DNA from: Taeniopygia guttata
Taxonomy: Eukaryota; Chordata; Aves; Passeriformes; Estrildidae
Direction of reading: 5' to 3'
NCBI RefSeq assembly: GCF_048771995.1
Contig: NC_133026.1
Span: 150,125,001 to 150,189,000, forward strand
Length of the DNA: 64,000 bases
Each line of letters starts with the position of its first letter. Positions within the stretch are counted from its first letter, which is position 1. Shown in pieces: positions 53,601 through 62,560 of this stretch. The notes under the pieces were generated by a model. It was not told the DNA's origin, did no database searches, and saw only the letters and a program-made list of their open reading frames with translations. A program made the translations under genes and the position numbers.

Positions 53601-55907
53601 CCATCAGCCAAAACGCACCAGAAACCTGAAATCAAGTCCCCCAACTTCTCCCAGGTGAAGGTGACCGACCTCTTCCACAGGCTGGTATGTACAGCTCCGA
53701 GAACGGGAATATCCCGAGGGAGCAGCCGTCTCCTCCTCCTCCCCTGCATGCTCTGCTTGCCTGGATTCCTTCCTCCCGCAGCCTCTCCAGCAGTTTTGCA
53801 AGGAGCAGCAGCGGGAGGAGGGCTGGGATCTGTCTCTGTGACACCTAAATGGGTCACAAAGCTCCTCTGGTGGCAGGAATTTTGGGTGGGCTTTTCCCAA
53901 GAGACCCTTGGGAAGAAGGGTTTTAGTGGCAGGAGGCACCAGGAAAATCCCACTGGAGTTTTATCCACGCCCTCTTTGGGGTTTGAGGGTCCTGGGGAGC
54001 AGGATTGGGATTCAGGACAGTGGTGGGATCTGTGGTGGGGTCATCTCCTGTGTACCCCAGGGAGAGCTTGTGCATCTCAGCCTCGGGGCAGGCAGGAATA
54101 TCCTGCTCCTGTGGGAATGGAAAAGCAGGAAAAAAAAGGGAAAATGTGAAACAACTGGGGAAAAGTGACCCTGAATTGGTGACCTATCCCACCATCCTGC
54201 TCCTGGACCAACCCCTGCTGGCATCCCCAAGATCCAGACAGCCTCAACCCCCATAATTTCGTCTTGGATAATGTGACTGTTTTCCCTACACAAGACAGGA
54301 TTTCTTCCTCTGCCCCCTCCCCATCCCTGGAATGGGTTTTATTTTTGCAAGCCTGCACAATTCCAGGGGGTTGAAAAGGTGCTTTCCATGTTTCTGCCTC
54401 ATCCCAGGGCCCCCTCTCCGTGTTCTCAGCCAAGAACAAGTGGTATCCAGCTCGGAGAGTCCACCTGATGAGAGGAGAGAACGGCTTTGGATTCACCCTG
54501 CGAGGAGACTCCCCCGTCCTCATTGCTGGGGTCATCCCGGGGGGCTGCGCTGCTGTGAGTACCCCAGTTTCTTGCTATTCCCATGGGAATGCCAGAAGGG
54601 AGCTGCCTGGAGGGATTCCAGGTGTTTTTAGGGCTTAAAACATTTCAGGAGGAGACTCATCCATGCTGGAGCTCAGGCTGAGGTTTGCAGGTGGGCGTCA
54701 TGAAATGATTAATTTTTAGGAGACAGCTAAGGAGAAAACATGGAATTTTGCTCATGTTTTAACTGCTGGAAGCCCATCCAGCTTCCTTGTCCTTAGTGTT
54801 GGGATATGACAGTGACTGGAACAAGATGGCACATCCGAAAAACGGGGGTGGGGGCAGCTTTGTTTTCCATCAGAAGATGGTGGAGAATCCTGGTGGGATG
54901 CCCTGAGGGTCTCCCTATTCCCTCAGTACCAACCCATCCATCCTGGTCTCTGGAACAACACAGCATCAGGATCACATCCCTCTTTGGAAAACTCAAATCT
55001 CCCCAAAGATCAGGATGTGGACTGGAAATAGTCCATATCTGGAGCAGAGTTGAGTCTTCTCCTCAGCCTGGAGAAGGGAAGGCTCCAGGGAGAGCTTGGA
55101 CCCCTTCCAGGACTTCAAAGAGCTTCAGGAGAGCTGGAGAGGGATTTTGGACAAGGGGTGGAGGGACAGGACACTGGGAATGGCTTCCCAAAGACAGAGG
55201 GCAGGGTTAGGTCGGTATTGGGAAGAAATTCCTGGGTTCTTGAGAAAAAATTCTTCTTGGGAAGAAATTCTTGAGGGTGGCAAGGCCCTGGCACAGGTTG
55301 CGCAGAGAAGCTGCGGCTGCCCCATCCCTGGAAGTGTCCAAGGAGCAACCTGGGATAGTGGGAAGTGTCCCTGGTGGGATTGGATGACCTTGAAGTTCCC
55401 TTACAAACCATTCCAAGATTTTCTGACGGTCCATGCACGTTTTCCCTCTTTCCCTGCAGGAAGCTGGGCTGAAGGAGGGAGACTACATCATCTCTGTGAA
55501 TGGCAAGGACTGCAAGTGGTCCAAGCACGCCGAGGTCGTCCAGCTGCTGAAGAGCACCGGGAAGGAGGGGGTGGACATCGGAGTCATCACCCTGCAGGGT
55601 TCGGAATGTCCCAAAGCCGTAAGTCACATCCCACAGGAAACCACGGAATTCCTTGGAGCTCTCTGGGCGCTGCCCTGGCTTCACTGCCCTCTCCACCTTT
55701 CCCAACCAGGTGGACAGGAAGGCGGCAGTGATGTCCTCGGGATCTGGGATGCCCAAGAGCAACAAGGAGAACAGCAGGAAGAGCCTGATGAACAGCAAGA
55801 GCGCCAGCACGCTGCTGGTGTGGGGCAAGAAGAGCAAGAGGAGCAAGAAGAGCACCTACAGCGGTGTCCCCTTCACCGCCGTGGGGGACAACGAGGCCAT
55901 GTACTGA
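32540..55907 (+). CDS. RHPN1: Rhophilin-1, Rho GTPase-binding scaffold (gene span)
   Basis: Rhophilins bind GTP-loaded Rho through an N-terminal HR1 coiled coil and link it to membrane and cytoskeletal partners through BRO1 and PDZ domains. Fifteen coding exons (90, 116, 129, 76, 78, 125, 167, 188, 157, 120, 195, 77, 147, 159, 198 nt) join in one frame of 2,022 nt: 673 aa plus stop, near the ~670 aa of human RHPN1. HR1: about residues 38-110 ([18 protein letters not shown] to ELEELNSSV). BRO1: about 115-480 ([49 protein letters not shown]). PDZ: about 521-602, with GFGFTL as its carboxylate-binding loop. The tail is Ser/Lys-rich ([20 protein letters not shown]). Wording of BRO1 ([16 protein letters not shown]) and the TOP1MT neighbour favour RHPN1 over RHPN2. 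All junctions are GT-AG. The start at 32540 is the first in-frame ATG of exon 2. Confidence 0.95.
32650..32708 (+). repeat. 14-bp tandem repeat, four copies
   Basis: Unit ccccatatccctgt starts at 32650, 32664, 32678 and 32692, 20 bp after the first coding exon's donor. Confidence 0.85.
32710..34790. other. RHPN1 intron 2, first part, nothing recognised
   Basis: No exon or repeat family that I can support apart from short homopolymer runs (for example A at 34304-34318). Confidence 0.4.
34800..35290 (+). repeat. CR1 LINE fragment (~490 bp)
   Basis: From 'agttccagaggaaaccacgg' to 'aaccattccgtgactc'. Carries the 'gaattgggtgagattagatg' variant. Same strand as RHPN1. Confidence 0.92.
35300..38515. 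other. RHPN1 intron 2, middle part
   Basis: Mostly unique intronic sequence. A short antisense CR1 relic may lie at about 36448-36500 ('ggctggaaaggactccttgg'). No exon seen. Confidence 0.4.
38550..38775. repeat. Composite CR1: antisense tail joined to sense terminus
   Basis: 38550-38717 reads as an antisense tail ('attatggaatgttttttgtt' to 'gggaaacctgtgcc'). 38718-38775 reads as a sense terminus ('aggggttggaatgagatgag' to 'aaccattccatgattt'). The two meet without a gap. Confidence 0.75.
39440..40012 (+). repeat. CR1 LINE fragment (~570 bp)
   Basis: From 'gtgtcctgggctcatcccac' to 'aaaccgttccgtggctct'. It ends less than 100 bp before RHPN1 exon 3 and can supply cryptic splice sites. Confidence 0.92.
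40104..40219 (+). CDS. RHPN1: RHPN1 HR1 exon
   Basis: 116 nt, [18 protein letters not shown] to AENLF. The acceptor is a NAGNAG tandem (ctctcag-cag), so 40101 could also start the exon and add one Gln. Donor CCG|GTGAGT. Confidence 0.96.
40395..40848 (+). repeat. CR1 LINE fragment
   Basis: 'gcatgtggatccaagggatg' to 'caaaccattccatg', missing several internal blocks. A young-subfamily copy. Confidence 0.9.
40857..40958 (-). repeat. Older CR1 piece, antisense
   Basis: 'gagtccaaccactcccccag', 'cactgccaaggccaccactt', 'ccaggtgccacatcc'. It directly abuts the end of the sense copy before it. Confidence 0.7.
40960..42165. other. RHPN1 intron 3, nothing recognised
   Basis: AT-rich in parts, with a T-run near 41086-41098 and a 22-base A-run near 41368-41389. 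No exon or RNA gene recognised. Confidence 0.4.
42170..42750 (+). repeat. CR1 LINE fragment (~580 bp)
   Basis: Starts 'ccctgtgtcctgggctcatc', as at 39440, and ends 'acccattccaggatt'. Same subfamily and orientation as its neighbours. Confidence 0.92.
43669..43722 (+). repeat. Interstitial telomeric array, (GGGTTA)9
   Basis: Nine perfect, uninterrupted copies of the vertebrate telomere hexamer in RHPN1 intron 3, bounded by 'ctaaa' and 'gcgggaat'. Both flanks are ordinary intron. Confidence 0.97.
43838..44215 (+). repeat. CR1 LINE fragment
   Basis: 'aatgctgggagagctgggaa' to 'tcctcagaggtcccatccga'. The extreme 3' end is degraded. It ends about 125 bp before RHPN1 exon 4. Confidence 0.88.
44340..44468 (+). 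CDS. RHPN1: RHPN1 HR1 exon, second half
   Basis: 129 nt, [18 protein letters not shown] to [27 protein letters not shown] is the second HR1 helix, almost identical in human RHPN1. Donor AG|GTGGGT. Confidence 0.97.
44585..45040 (+). repeat. CR1 remnants (two)
   Basis: 44585-44640 is a sense terminus ('gttcccttccaacccaaacc'). 44905-45040 is an older-subfamily sense tail ('gtgatgggaatccccatgcc', 'actggatgtggcactcaggg', 'aggtcttttccagctgaaac'). Confidence 0.7.
45100..45935 (+). repeat. Longest CR1 copy in the window (~830 bp)
   Basis: Extends upstream into the end of the reverse-transcriptase ORF region ('ttaggttcaacaaagccaac', 'catcctgcacctgggacggg') before the usual 3' UTR blocks to 'aaaccattccacgatcc'. 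Still 5'-truncated, with no intact ORF. Confidence 0.92.
46623..46698 (+). CDS. RHPN1: RHPN1 exon, start of BRO1
   Basis: 76 nt, [18 protein letters not shown] to [19 protein letters not shown] opens the BRO1 domain. Acceptor tcttcttccag, donor AAG|GTGAGC. Confidence 0.96.
46964..47041 (+). CDS. RHPN1: RHPN1 BRO1 exon
   Basis: 26 codons, [18 protein letters not shown] to MELRQ. Donor CAG|GTTGGT. Confidence 0.95.
47532..47800 (-). repeat. CR1 3' end, antisense
   Basis: 'atcatggaatgatttaggtt' through 'cccacccaacctggcctcgg' to 'cattccctgtgtcctgtccc'. Its far end lies about 30 bp before RHPN1 exon 7. Confidence 0.9.
47832..47956 (+). CDS. RHPN1: RHPN1 BRO1 exon
   Basis: 125 nt, [18 protein letters not shown] to [14 protein letters not shown] is a family signature. 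Donor CTG|GTGGGT, so the Trp codon is split. Confidence 0.96.
48190..48262 (-). repeat. CR1 terminus, antisense
   Basis: 'atcatggagtggtttaggtt' to 'tcatccagttccaagcgcc'; only the last ~70 bp of a CR1. Confidence 0.8.
48346..48512 (+). CDS. RHPN1: RHPN1 BRO1 exon
   Basis: 167 nt, [18 protein letters not shown] to QKAA. Contains [17 protein letters not shown], the conserved helical-repeat core of BRO1. Donor G|GTAAGT. Confidence 0.97.
48994..49181 (+). CDS. RHPN1: RHPN1 BRO1 exon
   Basis: 188 nt, [18 protein letters not shown] to [21 protein letters not shown] is the typical BRO1 'AQAQE' helix. Donor AGG|GTGAGG. Confidence 0.97.
49300..49456 (+). CDS. RHPN1: RHPN1 BRO1 exon
   Basis: 157 nt, [18 protein letters not shown] to [17 protein letters not shown] is the late BRO1 helix. 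Acceptor tcttcccag, donor G|GTGAGT. Confidence 0.96.
49460..50635. other. RHPN1 intron 10, first part, nothing recognised
   Basis: Intronic sequence with an A-run at about 49540-49558. No repeat family or extra exon seen. Confidence 0.4.
50640..50992 (+). repeat. CR1 LINE fragment
   Basis: 'gtctccagggagatcttaaa' to 'aaaccattccatgattcc'. Same strand as RHPN1. Confidence 0.9.
51294..51413 (+). CDS. RHPN1: RHPN1 exon
   Basis: 120 nt, [18 protein letters not shown] to EERRKL. The least conserved part of BRO1; MPEG and ERRKLG are shared with the family. Donor G|GTGAGC. Confidence 0.94.
51420..52185. other. RHPN1 intron 11, nothing recognised
   Basis: Unique intronic sequence between the exon and a CR1 tail. 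Confidence 0.35.
52190..52368 (+). repeat. CR1 3' end
   Basis: 'gaaaaactcggagaggttgt' to 'caaaccattccatgattcta'. It has kept the terminal 'attct' unit. Confidence 0.85.
53204..53398 (+). CDS. RHPN1: RHPN1 exon, end of BRO1
   Basis: 195 nt, [18 protein letters not shown] to GEAPDIH. KAHLK(K/R)AI and EAPDI are family words. Acceptor ccctcgcag sits in a CpG-rich stretch. Donor C|GTGAGT. Confidence 0.96.
53608..53684 (+). CDS. RHPN1: RHPN1 exon, BRO1-PDZ linker
   Basis: 77 nt, [18 protein letters not shown] to LFHRL. PKTHQKPE matches human RHPN1. Donor CTG|GTATGT. Confidence 0.96.
53690..54400. other. RHPN1 intron 13, nothing recognised
   Basis: GC-richer intron without recognisable repeats. 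Open frames here lack support. Confidence 0.4.
54408..54554 (+). CDS. RHPN1: RHPN1 PDZ exon, first half
   Basis: 49 codons, [18 protein letters not shown] to [20 protein letters not shown] contains the peptide-binding loop and first strands of the PDZ fold. Donor GCT|GTGAGT. Confidence 0.97.
55060..55425 (+). repeat. CR1 LINE fragment
   Basis: 'cctcagcctggagaagggaa' to 'aaaccattccaagattttc'. It has a local 20-bp duplication ('gggaagaaattc'). Confidence 0.88.
55460..55618 (+). CDS. RHPN1: RHPN1 PDZ exon, second half
   Basis: 53 codons, [18 protein letters not shown] to [19 protein letters not shown] is the central PDZ turn and strand. Donor GCC|GTAAGT. Confidence 0.97.
55710..55907 (+). CDS. 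RHPN1: RHPN1 last exon
   Basis: 65 codons and [21 protein letters not shown] to GDNEAMY. Basic/Ser-rich; the SKSASTL motif resembles the tail of RHPN2. Stop at 55905-55907. Confidence 0.95.
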   Translation: MDRKAAVMSSGSGMPKSNKENSRKSLMNSKSASTLLVWGKKSKRSKKSTYSGVPFTAVGDNEAMY

Positions 55908-56240
55908 CCGTGCTCCACCGTGTCCCCTGAGCTCCAGGACTGGCTCCCCGGGAAGATTCCCAAGCCTGGCTGGGCTGTGAGGACTCCCAGACCCGGGAAT
56001 GCGCCGCTGGTCGGATCCGCACCGAGAGGTGAGCGAGGCACCTCTACCTCCCAGCTCCTGCGTCCAACGATGCCCTCAGTCTGGGGGAAACTCGGGTTTA
56101 TTGTTAATTTTGGGATTTTTTGGGGGGTTTTTGGCTCTCAAGGGGGGTCGGGGGGAGCTGTGCTAAAGCAGGGCCTGGTTTGTGTCTTCTGCTTGGCCAA
56201 AGCCAGCCCCGGCCATTAAAGCAAAAGTGTCACCTTCTGT
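55908..56240 (+). other. RHPN1: RHPN1 3' UTR
   Basis: Runs from the stop to a little past the ATTAAA signal at 56215-56220, which is followed by a T/G-rich stretch. The end point is inferred. Confidence 0.6.
56215..56220 (+). terminator. RHPN1: RHPN1 polyadenylation signal
   Basis: ATTAAA about 310 nt after the stop codon, with 'gtgtcaccttctgt' downstream. Confidence 0.65.
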
Positions 56241-56244
56241 AGCA

Positions 56245-57150
56245 TCTCCTGGGCTTTCTCTGCAAGGTATGAGATGGAGCTGCTCTCCAAGAGCTGCTGG
56301 AGGAGCTGAATCCTTCAGCTGAATCCTTCCAGACTCCCTTTTTTTGGGAGAGGGAACAGCATGGGCATCGATGACTTGCGATCCCACCACAGGGCTCAAC
56401 CCAGGCAGCATCTCCCAGGTGGGGCTGTCCCAGCAAAGTAGGATGGTTTGACCATTTTTTGTGCTTTTGGGGTGTGTTTTTTGGGGAATGAACCCCCAGC
56501 TTGGCTCATAAAATCCAGCCCAGCTGCCCAGCGGGATTCTTTGGAAGAAAAGGGAAGGACTTAACGTGCAGTTGTTGTCTGTTTTTTTTAATCAGGAGAC
56601 ATGGATTGCCCTAAATATTCTGTGAGGAGATTAATAGCTAAGAGCCTTGGGGGGGTTTTATTTTTCCTGGGAGGAGATTAAAATTCCAGGAAGATATCTC
56701 CTCCAGATTATTAAACTCCTAAATTTGTGCTACTGTTGGATCTTGCACATGTTGCTAATTCCCTAACACTGCTGTCAGCATTCCTGGGCTGGCCTGATGG
56801 ATCCAGGCATCTTGGTAATTGTCCTGGAAACACTGGGAGACTCCAAATCCACAAAACAGATTGGCAAAATTTCCTCCATCCTGTTTCTGCCTGGTGTGTT
56901 ATTTTTTTGGGTTTTTTTTTTGAAGGCTGAGGAGCTGTCTGGTCTTCAGTGCTTGGATGATCTTGGGAGGTAGAAAATTCCCTTGGGACAGATGGGATTG
57001 TATTTTTGTACTTTCTAAGGAATTTTTAGGGTTGGTTTAAAGGAGCAGGTGGGATCTTGTGGCCACAGTGTCCCTTGGGATTGTGACTTCCTCTAGTGGC
57101 TCCTTGTCCATTTTCCAAGCTCTTAACCCTGATTTTATTTAAGGAAATCT
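56245..57150. other. Intergenic after RHPN1, nothing recognised
   Basis: No gene or repeat recognised; short T-runs near 56582 and 56910. Confidence 0.4.
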
Positions 57151-57252
57151 TGGGGTTGGAGCAACCTGGGGTGGTGGAAGTTGTCCCATGACTGGGGCTG
57201 GAACAGTTTGGGCTTTAAGATCCCATCCAAGCCAACCCATCCTGGGATTTTA
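57145..57252 (+). repeat. CR1 3' end
   Basis: 'cttggggttggagcaacctg' to 'aacccatcctgggatttt'. Confidence 0.75.
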
Positions 57253-57346
57253 CGAGCTCAAGGAGGACTTTTTAGCTCTGCTGTTGGCCAGGAGACCTCT
57301 CCATAGCCGAGATTCCGGATCCGCCTTCCAGCACGGGGCCATCTGT

Positions 57347-57382
57347 AGCAGCCGGGCTTCCCACGTCATCCTCCCGGCTGCT
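57347..57382. repeat. Perfect 10-bp stem hairpin
   Basis: AGCAGCCGGG (57347-57356) and CCCGGCTGCT (57373-57382) with a 16-base loop. GC-rich context between RHPN1 and the possible distal polyadenylation signal. Confidence 0.6.
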
Positions 57383-57711
57383 CAGTGTGGGATTGGGAAG
57401 GAAAGGAGGGGGTGGGGTCACAGAAAAGGCCACTTTGCCCTTAAAACATCCCAGCAGCATCTTCCCACCATCCTAAAAACGTGGGATGCCACCACAGACG
57501 TCTCCGAGCTGGAGAGGGATTTATTTAGGAGAAGCCGTCGCGTTCCGCCCTCATCACCCAACCCCAGTGTTGGCGAAGGGGTTGTTTTTTGTGGGGTCGG
57601 GGTAATTTCCCTAATTCCAGGGTTTTATGTCGGGTTTTTTTGGGGTTTTGTTTGTTTGTTTGTTTTGTTGGGTTTTTTTTTAATTTGTACATGGATTCTC
57701 ACCTTTTATGG

Positions 57712-57717
57712 ATTAAA
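57712..57717 (+). terminator. Possible distal polyadenylation signal
   Basis: ATTAAA followed about 20 bases later by T/G-rich 'gtttgtagcacttttgttg'. It could serve a long 3' UTR form of RHPN1; no transcript evidence. Confidence 0.25.
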
Positions 57718-57724
57718 AAGCACT

Positions 57725-60550
57725 GATTCAAATCCAGTTTGTAGCACTTTTGTTGGGAATTACCACACGTGACAGGAAACAAACCCTGGCTGATCCACCT
57801 AAAAAGTCAATTTTGGGTCATTTTTACACAAAACTGGAGCTGTTGAGGTTGGGAGAGATCCTTTGGATCCAGGATGGGCTGCTCCAAGGAAAACCAAGGT
57901 CCCAGGCATCCAAATTAAATTTGGTGAGCTGTGGTCTCCATCTCCAGGGGGATGGTGGCTTTGTCACGTGAATTCAGGGAAGTGAAGGGTGGGGCTCAGG
58001 TTGGATCCTTTGGGGGCTTTTCCCCTGAAAAAAAAAACCAAAAAAAAACAAAAAAGGAATTGGTCAAGAAAGTAATTTTGGCTTCACACAGCAGGTTTTA
58101 AACTGCTTTTGTGGTTCCATAAAGGGTTTCTTATCCCCTTTTTTTTTTGGGGAGAGTCCATCAATTGGAATTTAGTCTGGAAAGCAGCAAATCCTTGGCA
58201 TGGGGCCCCCTGTTTTCCCTTGGGACCCAGATACCACCTTCCCATCATCCTGGGAGGATGAGCAAACCCATGGATTTGGGGCTGGATTATGGGAACACTC
58301 ATCCTACAGGAGAAAGGTGGGTTTAAACCCCCATAAATGGGAAAAAAACAAGGCCAGGACTTTCAAAATCGGATTTATTTTTGAAATGTGGTGGGAGCTT
58401 TTTTTGTCCTGTCTACCAAGCCAGGGTTAAAACAGCATCCAGCTTTTTTGGGGGGGGACATAATTTTGGAATTTAAGGCGTTTCCCCTTCTATCAGCCCT
58501 CCTGTGCCAGGTTTTGGAAGCCACCCACGGTGGAGTCGTTCTGCTGCAGAAGATCCTTTTCCCACCCACGTTCAGTGGATGTGGGAAACTCGTGACTCCG
58601 GAGCTGCTGACGTGTGCTCAGATGGGATCTGTGCTCCATCAGCAAGAGCCTGGTGCTCCTTCCCTCTTTCCTGAAATCCACGGATCTGGATCTCTCTGTG
58701 CTTGTCTTCTCCAGCTTGACCAGGAAGCAGAGAGGTCCTGTAGGGTAAAACGTGGTCAAAAACCACAAAAAAAAATCGGGCAAAAATAAGTTTACCAAGA
58801 AACTGAGGTCTCTCTGTCCATGCAGAGAGGAGCTCCAGGGGAATCAGCAAACAAGGAGTGTTTGGATAGCCTGGACTGGGACCAGAAAGGAGATGAAAAG
58901 AGGATTTTGGGGATTTTTTTAGATCACTGATGATTTCTTTGAGTCAGAGAACAGCCTGGAAACCCCATCCTGGAAATCCCATCCTGGAGAGCCCAGCAAA
59001 ACCATTGGGATTCACCCAAATTTCCTGATTTTCCTCCTCTTGGAGCTTCACCCTCCATAATAAAAATCTCCCAGCCCATGGACCAGCCCTTCCAGCCTGG
59101 TGGGAAGGGGATTTGATTCCCTCCTTCATTAATGACACAACTCAAGAGGAGCAGGTCCCAGCGCTGTCCTTGTCCCTTCCCATCCCACCTGCACCGTGAC
59201 CCCACAGCGGCTCCTCTGGAGCTGTCACTGGCTCCAAATCCATGCTCCTGCCTTTTCCTGGGGATGACAGAGGGAAAAGAGTAAGAGAAGGTTGATGTGG
59301 GACACTGGAGCCAGGCCAGGTGCTCTCACTGCTAATAAATCTAATAAATCTGGAATTTTTTTTGAGGGATTGGGCGCTAGAGCTGCCTCCAACCACTCCC
59401 AGTCCAGGAGCAGAGCGGGATTTCTCCTGCTCTTGGATTTCTCTGTGGGGTCCCTTATTCGGTGCCTGCTCCACCCCATGGGAAGGGACATCCCCAGCCC
59501 CACCTCTGCCTTCCCGAGCATCCGTATGGAATTCCAGCCTCCTCTCCAACCTGAGCCCACTGGAGGGCAGCAGCACCCTGTGCAATGCACCCACTGCCCA
59601 CAGCCCCCCCAAAATCTGCCCAGCCGGGCACCCCCCACCCACGCTGGCACCCAAGGCTGGGCACGGGTGTCCCTGGGGTGCTTTGGAGTCCAGTGCATCC
59701 CAAAAAACCGGCATAAATAGCAGTTTTAGTCCCTATATCCTTAAAAATCCTGCTGGGAAAAAGTGTGCAAAGCCAAACATTTGCAGTGCAGCTACACCCT
59801 GAGCTCGTAGCAAACCCCATCCCGTGAAGGGCTGGAATTTTCCTGGAAGCAGTGGGAGCACCACCCTGCTCCTAAAAACTGGAGCGTTCATCCCTCGTCC
59901 CCCTGTGGGGCTGCAGAGAGGGAATTGCTCCCCTGGGCTGATCCTAAAAGCTTTGCCAAGGTGTTCTCTCTGATTTCCAAGGTCAGCTCTTGGTCCGAGG
60001 TCCCCTCCTGTCCCCCCAGTACCGTGGAGGTACAAAAACCCTTCTGTGTCACCTCAGGTGGCAGCAAACACTGAGAAGTTCATCAGGCCACCAAGAGGGG
60101 CTTCACCGGGGTTGGGGGTGTGAAGCCACCAGAGCCACCAGGGCTGGGGACCTCAGCTGGAGGACTGGGACCTGCAGGGGTGACACCAGCAGGTTCAGGA
60201 GTGGCGATGGCACCTGGTGGAGCTGCAGAGGGCAGAGCTGGGACACGCTGGATCCCGCTCTCCCTTTGTCACCCTGAGCCACCCTGGTCCCAAATTGTCA
60301 CATGTCAGGCACGGGTGTAGCTCCACATCCTCTGGCCACCCTCGGGTGTCATGTGGGTGGGAGTTCAGGTGCACCCGAGGGTGCTGAGCTCCAAAATTTG
60401 TCCAGCTGGGAAGAAAGCTTCTCATCCTCAGCTGCTTCCTACGGGGGACAAAAGCTGGGATGGGGATAACCCCTTATCCCATCCCATGTGTGATCCATGG
60501 GCAGTGCTTGACCACCCTTCTCATGCATGGGAACTTGGGGATAACCTGGG
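57725..60550. other. Intergenic, nothing firmly recognised
   Basis: GC content rises after 59.1 kb and open frames up to ~190 codons occur on both strands. None has splice context or family resemblance; read as non-coding. Confidence 0.4.
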
Positions 60551-60555
60551 AATGA

Positions 60556-60845
60556 CATCCCATCGCATCGCATCGCATCGCATCGCATCGCATCCCATCC
60601 CATCGCATCCCATCCCATCCCATCCCATCCCATCCCATCGCATCGCATCGCATCGCATCGCATCGCATCGCATCCCATCCCATCCCATCCCATCCCATCC
60701 CATCCCATCCCATCCCATCCCATCGCATCCCATCCCATCCCATCCCATCCCATCCCATCCCATCCCATCCCATCCCATCCCATCCCATCCCATCCCATCC
60801 CATCCCATCCCATCCCATCCCATCCCATCCCATCCCATCCCATCG
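60556..60845 (+). repeat. CATCC/CATCG pentamer satellite
   Basis: About 58 tandem 5-bp units of two types: CATCC and CpG-bearing CATCG. CATCG occurs in runs (about 60566-60595 and 60636-60670) and singly. Apparent proteins of alternating SHPIP or MGWDG are the repeat in translation. Confidence 0.97.
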
Positions 60846-61162
60846 ATCATATTACCACGGATGGGAACAAGTGTATCCCATATGGAAGCAGGTTAGACCT
60901 GGCCCGGGTGGAGCTGGCCTGGCAGCAAGACAGGGATGGAGAAGGGAATCTCCTTGGATCCCTGTTTTCCATAAGATACTGGTGCTTTCAGAGAGTCTCT
61001 GCTCTGTAGTCCAAAAGAGGAGGGAGGACTGTCATGGAATGGAGAAATGGGGGATTGTGGTGGGAAGAAGGGAATTTTAGGGACCTGGAAGTCAGTGGGG
61101 ACCCCATCATGGCTTGAAAAAAGCCCAAATGGTGTCATCTCACTCTTCATGGCCAGATCACA

Positions 61163-61312
61163 GAAACATGGAATGGTTTGGGTTGGGATCCATCCCATTC
61201 CAACCCCTTCCATGGACACGGACACCTTGCCCTATTCCAAAGCTTCATCCAACCCAGCCTTGAACGATTCCAGGGATGGGGATTCCACAATTTCTCTGGG
61301 CAACCTGTGTGG
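61163..61312 (-). repeat. CR1 fragment, antisense
   Basis: 'aacatggaatggtttgggtt' through 'ccatggacacggacaccttg' to 'tttctctgggcaacctgtg'. Confidence 0.85.
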
Positions 61313-61534
61313 TTGGGCCAGGCAGGGATTTGCCTTTGGATCCTGCCCAACTCCTGAAAACCAAACCCTGCAGCAGCTGGAAAAGCTTCGTCACAACACC
61401 CAGCAGCACTCTGGGATGAAATTCCTGCCTCTCCTCTTCCCTTTTTCTCCATTCCTGCCATGCCCTTAGACTCTCCCAGCAACCCCATCCTATTTTTTTT
61501 TCCTATCTCAGGAGCAATCCTCTTTTTCTCTGCA

Positions 61535-61790
61535 GTCACCCTTTCGCCAGGGTCCGGCCTGTAATGGGAAGGACAGAACGGAGGCGTTCGGAAATGGCTC
61601 CTGAATCTTTAATAAAGCAAACATTGCCTGGGCCATAAACATGGGATGACAGCTCCAGAGGCTCCCAGGATTCCTTACTTAACTCTGCCGTAATGGCTTT
61701 AATGGCCCGGCAGGGAGCTGAGGTGAAAGTCCTATTAAAAAATGGATTCCTGAATTTAATTGAGGCTCCATCTGTGGGGGAAGACGGAGG
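61535..61790. promoter_or_regulatory. Candidate regulatory element with homeodomain-like sites
   Basis: Repeat-free block with TAATGG, TTTAATGG, TTTAATTG and TTTAATAAAGC words, unlike the surrounding sequence. Function is inferred from composition only. Confidence 0.3.
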
Positions 61791-62159
61791 AGAGGTCGCT
61801 CCACAAGAGAGCTGGGGAAAAAAACCCAAAAAAACACTCCTGCAGCAATTCCCAGCCCAGCTGGTGGCCCTGGGAATGTGGAACATTCAGTGGTGCCTCC
61901 GTGGGATTGTGCTTTGCCTGAGAGGGGACATCCCAGTTTGGATGCTCCCTTTGCAAGGAATGAGGATCCACAAAGCCCTGTGGGAAGTGCTGGAAGTGCC
62001 TCCATCCATACTGGGAAGCACATGACCTCACAGGAGGAATGAGGGACTGTCATCCCACCTGTACCTGTCCAACCTGCACATGGCCTTCCAGTGACCCTTC
62101 AGTGTCCAGCTCTTCCCGCTGGATTCCTGGTCCCATCCCCATCCGCATCATCAATCCAT

Positions 62160-62560
62160 TTGCTCCATCAATCCATCAATCCATTAATTCACCTCTGTCT
62201 GTTATCTATCCACCAATCCAAGGTTCCTATTTATCCATATATCCATCCATCCCTCCATCCATCCATCCATCATCCATCCATCATCCATCCATCCATCCAT
62301 CCATCCATTCTTCCATCCATCCATCCATCGTCCATCCATCCATCCTCATCCATCCATCCATCCATCCATCCATCCATCCATCCATCCATCCATCATCCAT
62401 CATCCATCCATCCATCCATCCATCCATCCATCCATCCATCCATCATCCATCATCCATCCATCCATCCATCCATCATCCATCCATCATCCATCCATCCATC
62501 CATCCATCCATCCATCCATCCATAGATCCACCCACCTCCATCCTTCCACAGATCCATCCA
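62160..62560 (+). repeat. ATCC microsatellite
   Basis: Imperfect start from about 62160 (atccatca variants), then dense ATCC from 62240 to 62524 with CATC-phase breaks. Translations of SIHPSIHP type are spurious. Confidence 0.95.

Noticed and set aside
32540..55907. Assigning the plus-strand gene to RHPN2
   Set aside because: The SKSASTL tail is RHPN2-like, but the BRO1 wording ([25 protein letters not shown]) and the TOP1MT neighbour fit RHPN1.
59142..59802. Overlapping open frames up to 190 codons on both strands
   Set aside because: GC-rich intergenic DNA with few stops; no splice sites linking to other exons and no recognisable domain.
60351..60896. Repetitive open frames (SHPIP or MGWDG type) on both strands
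   Set aside because: A 5-bp satellite without a stop in any phase is open in several frames; no gene context.
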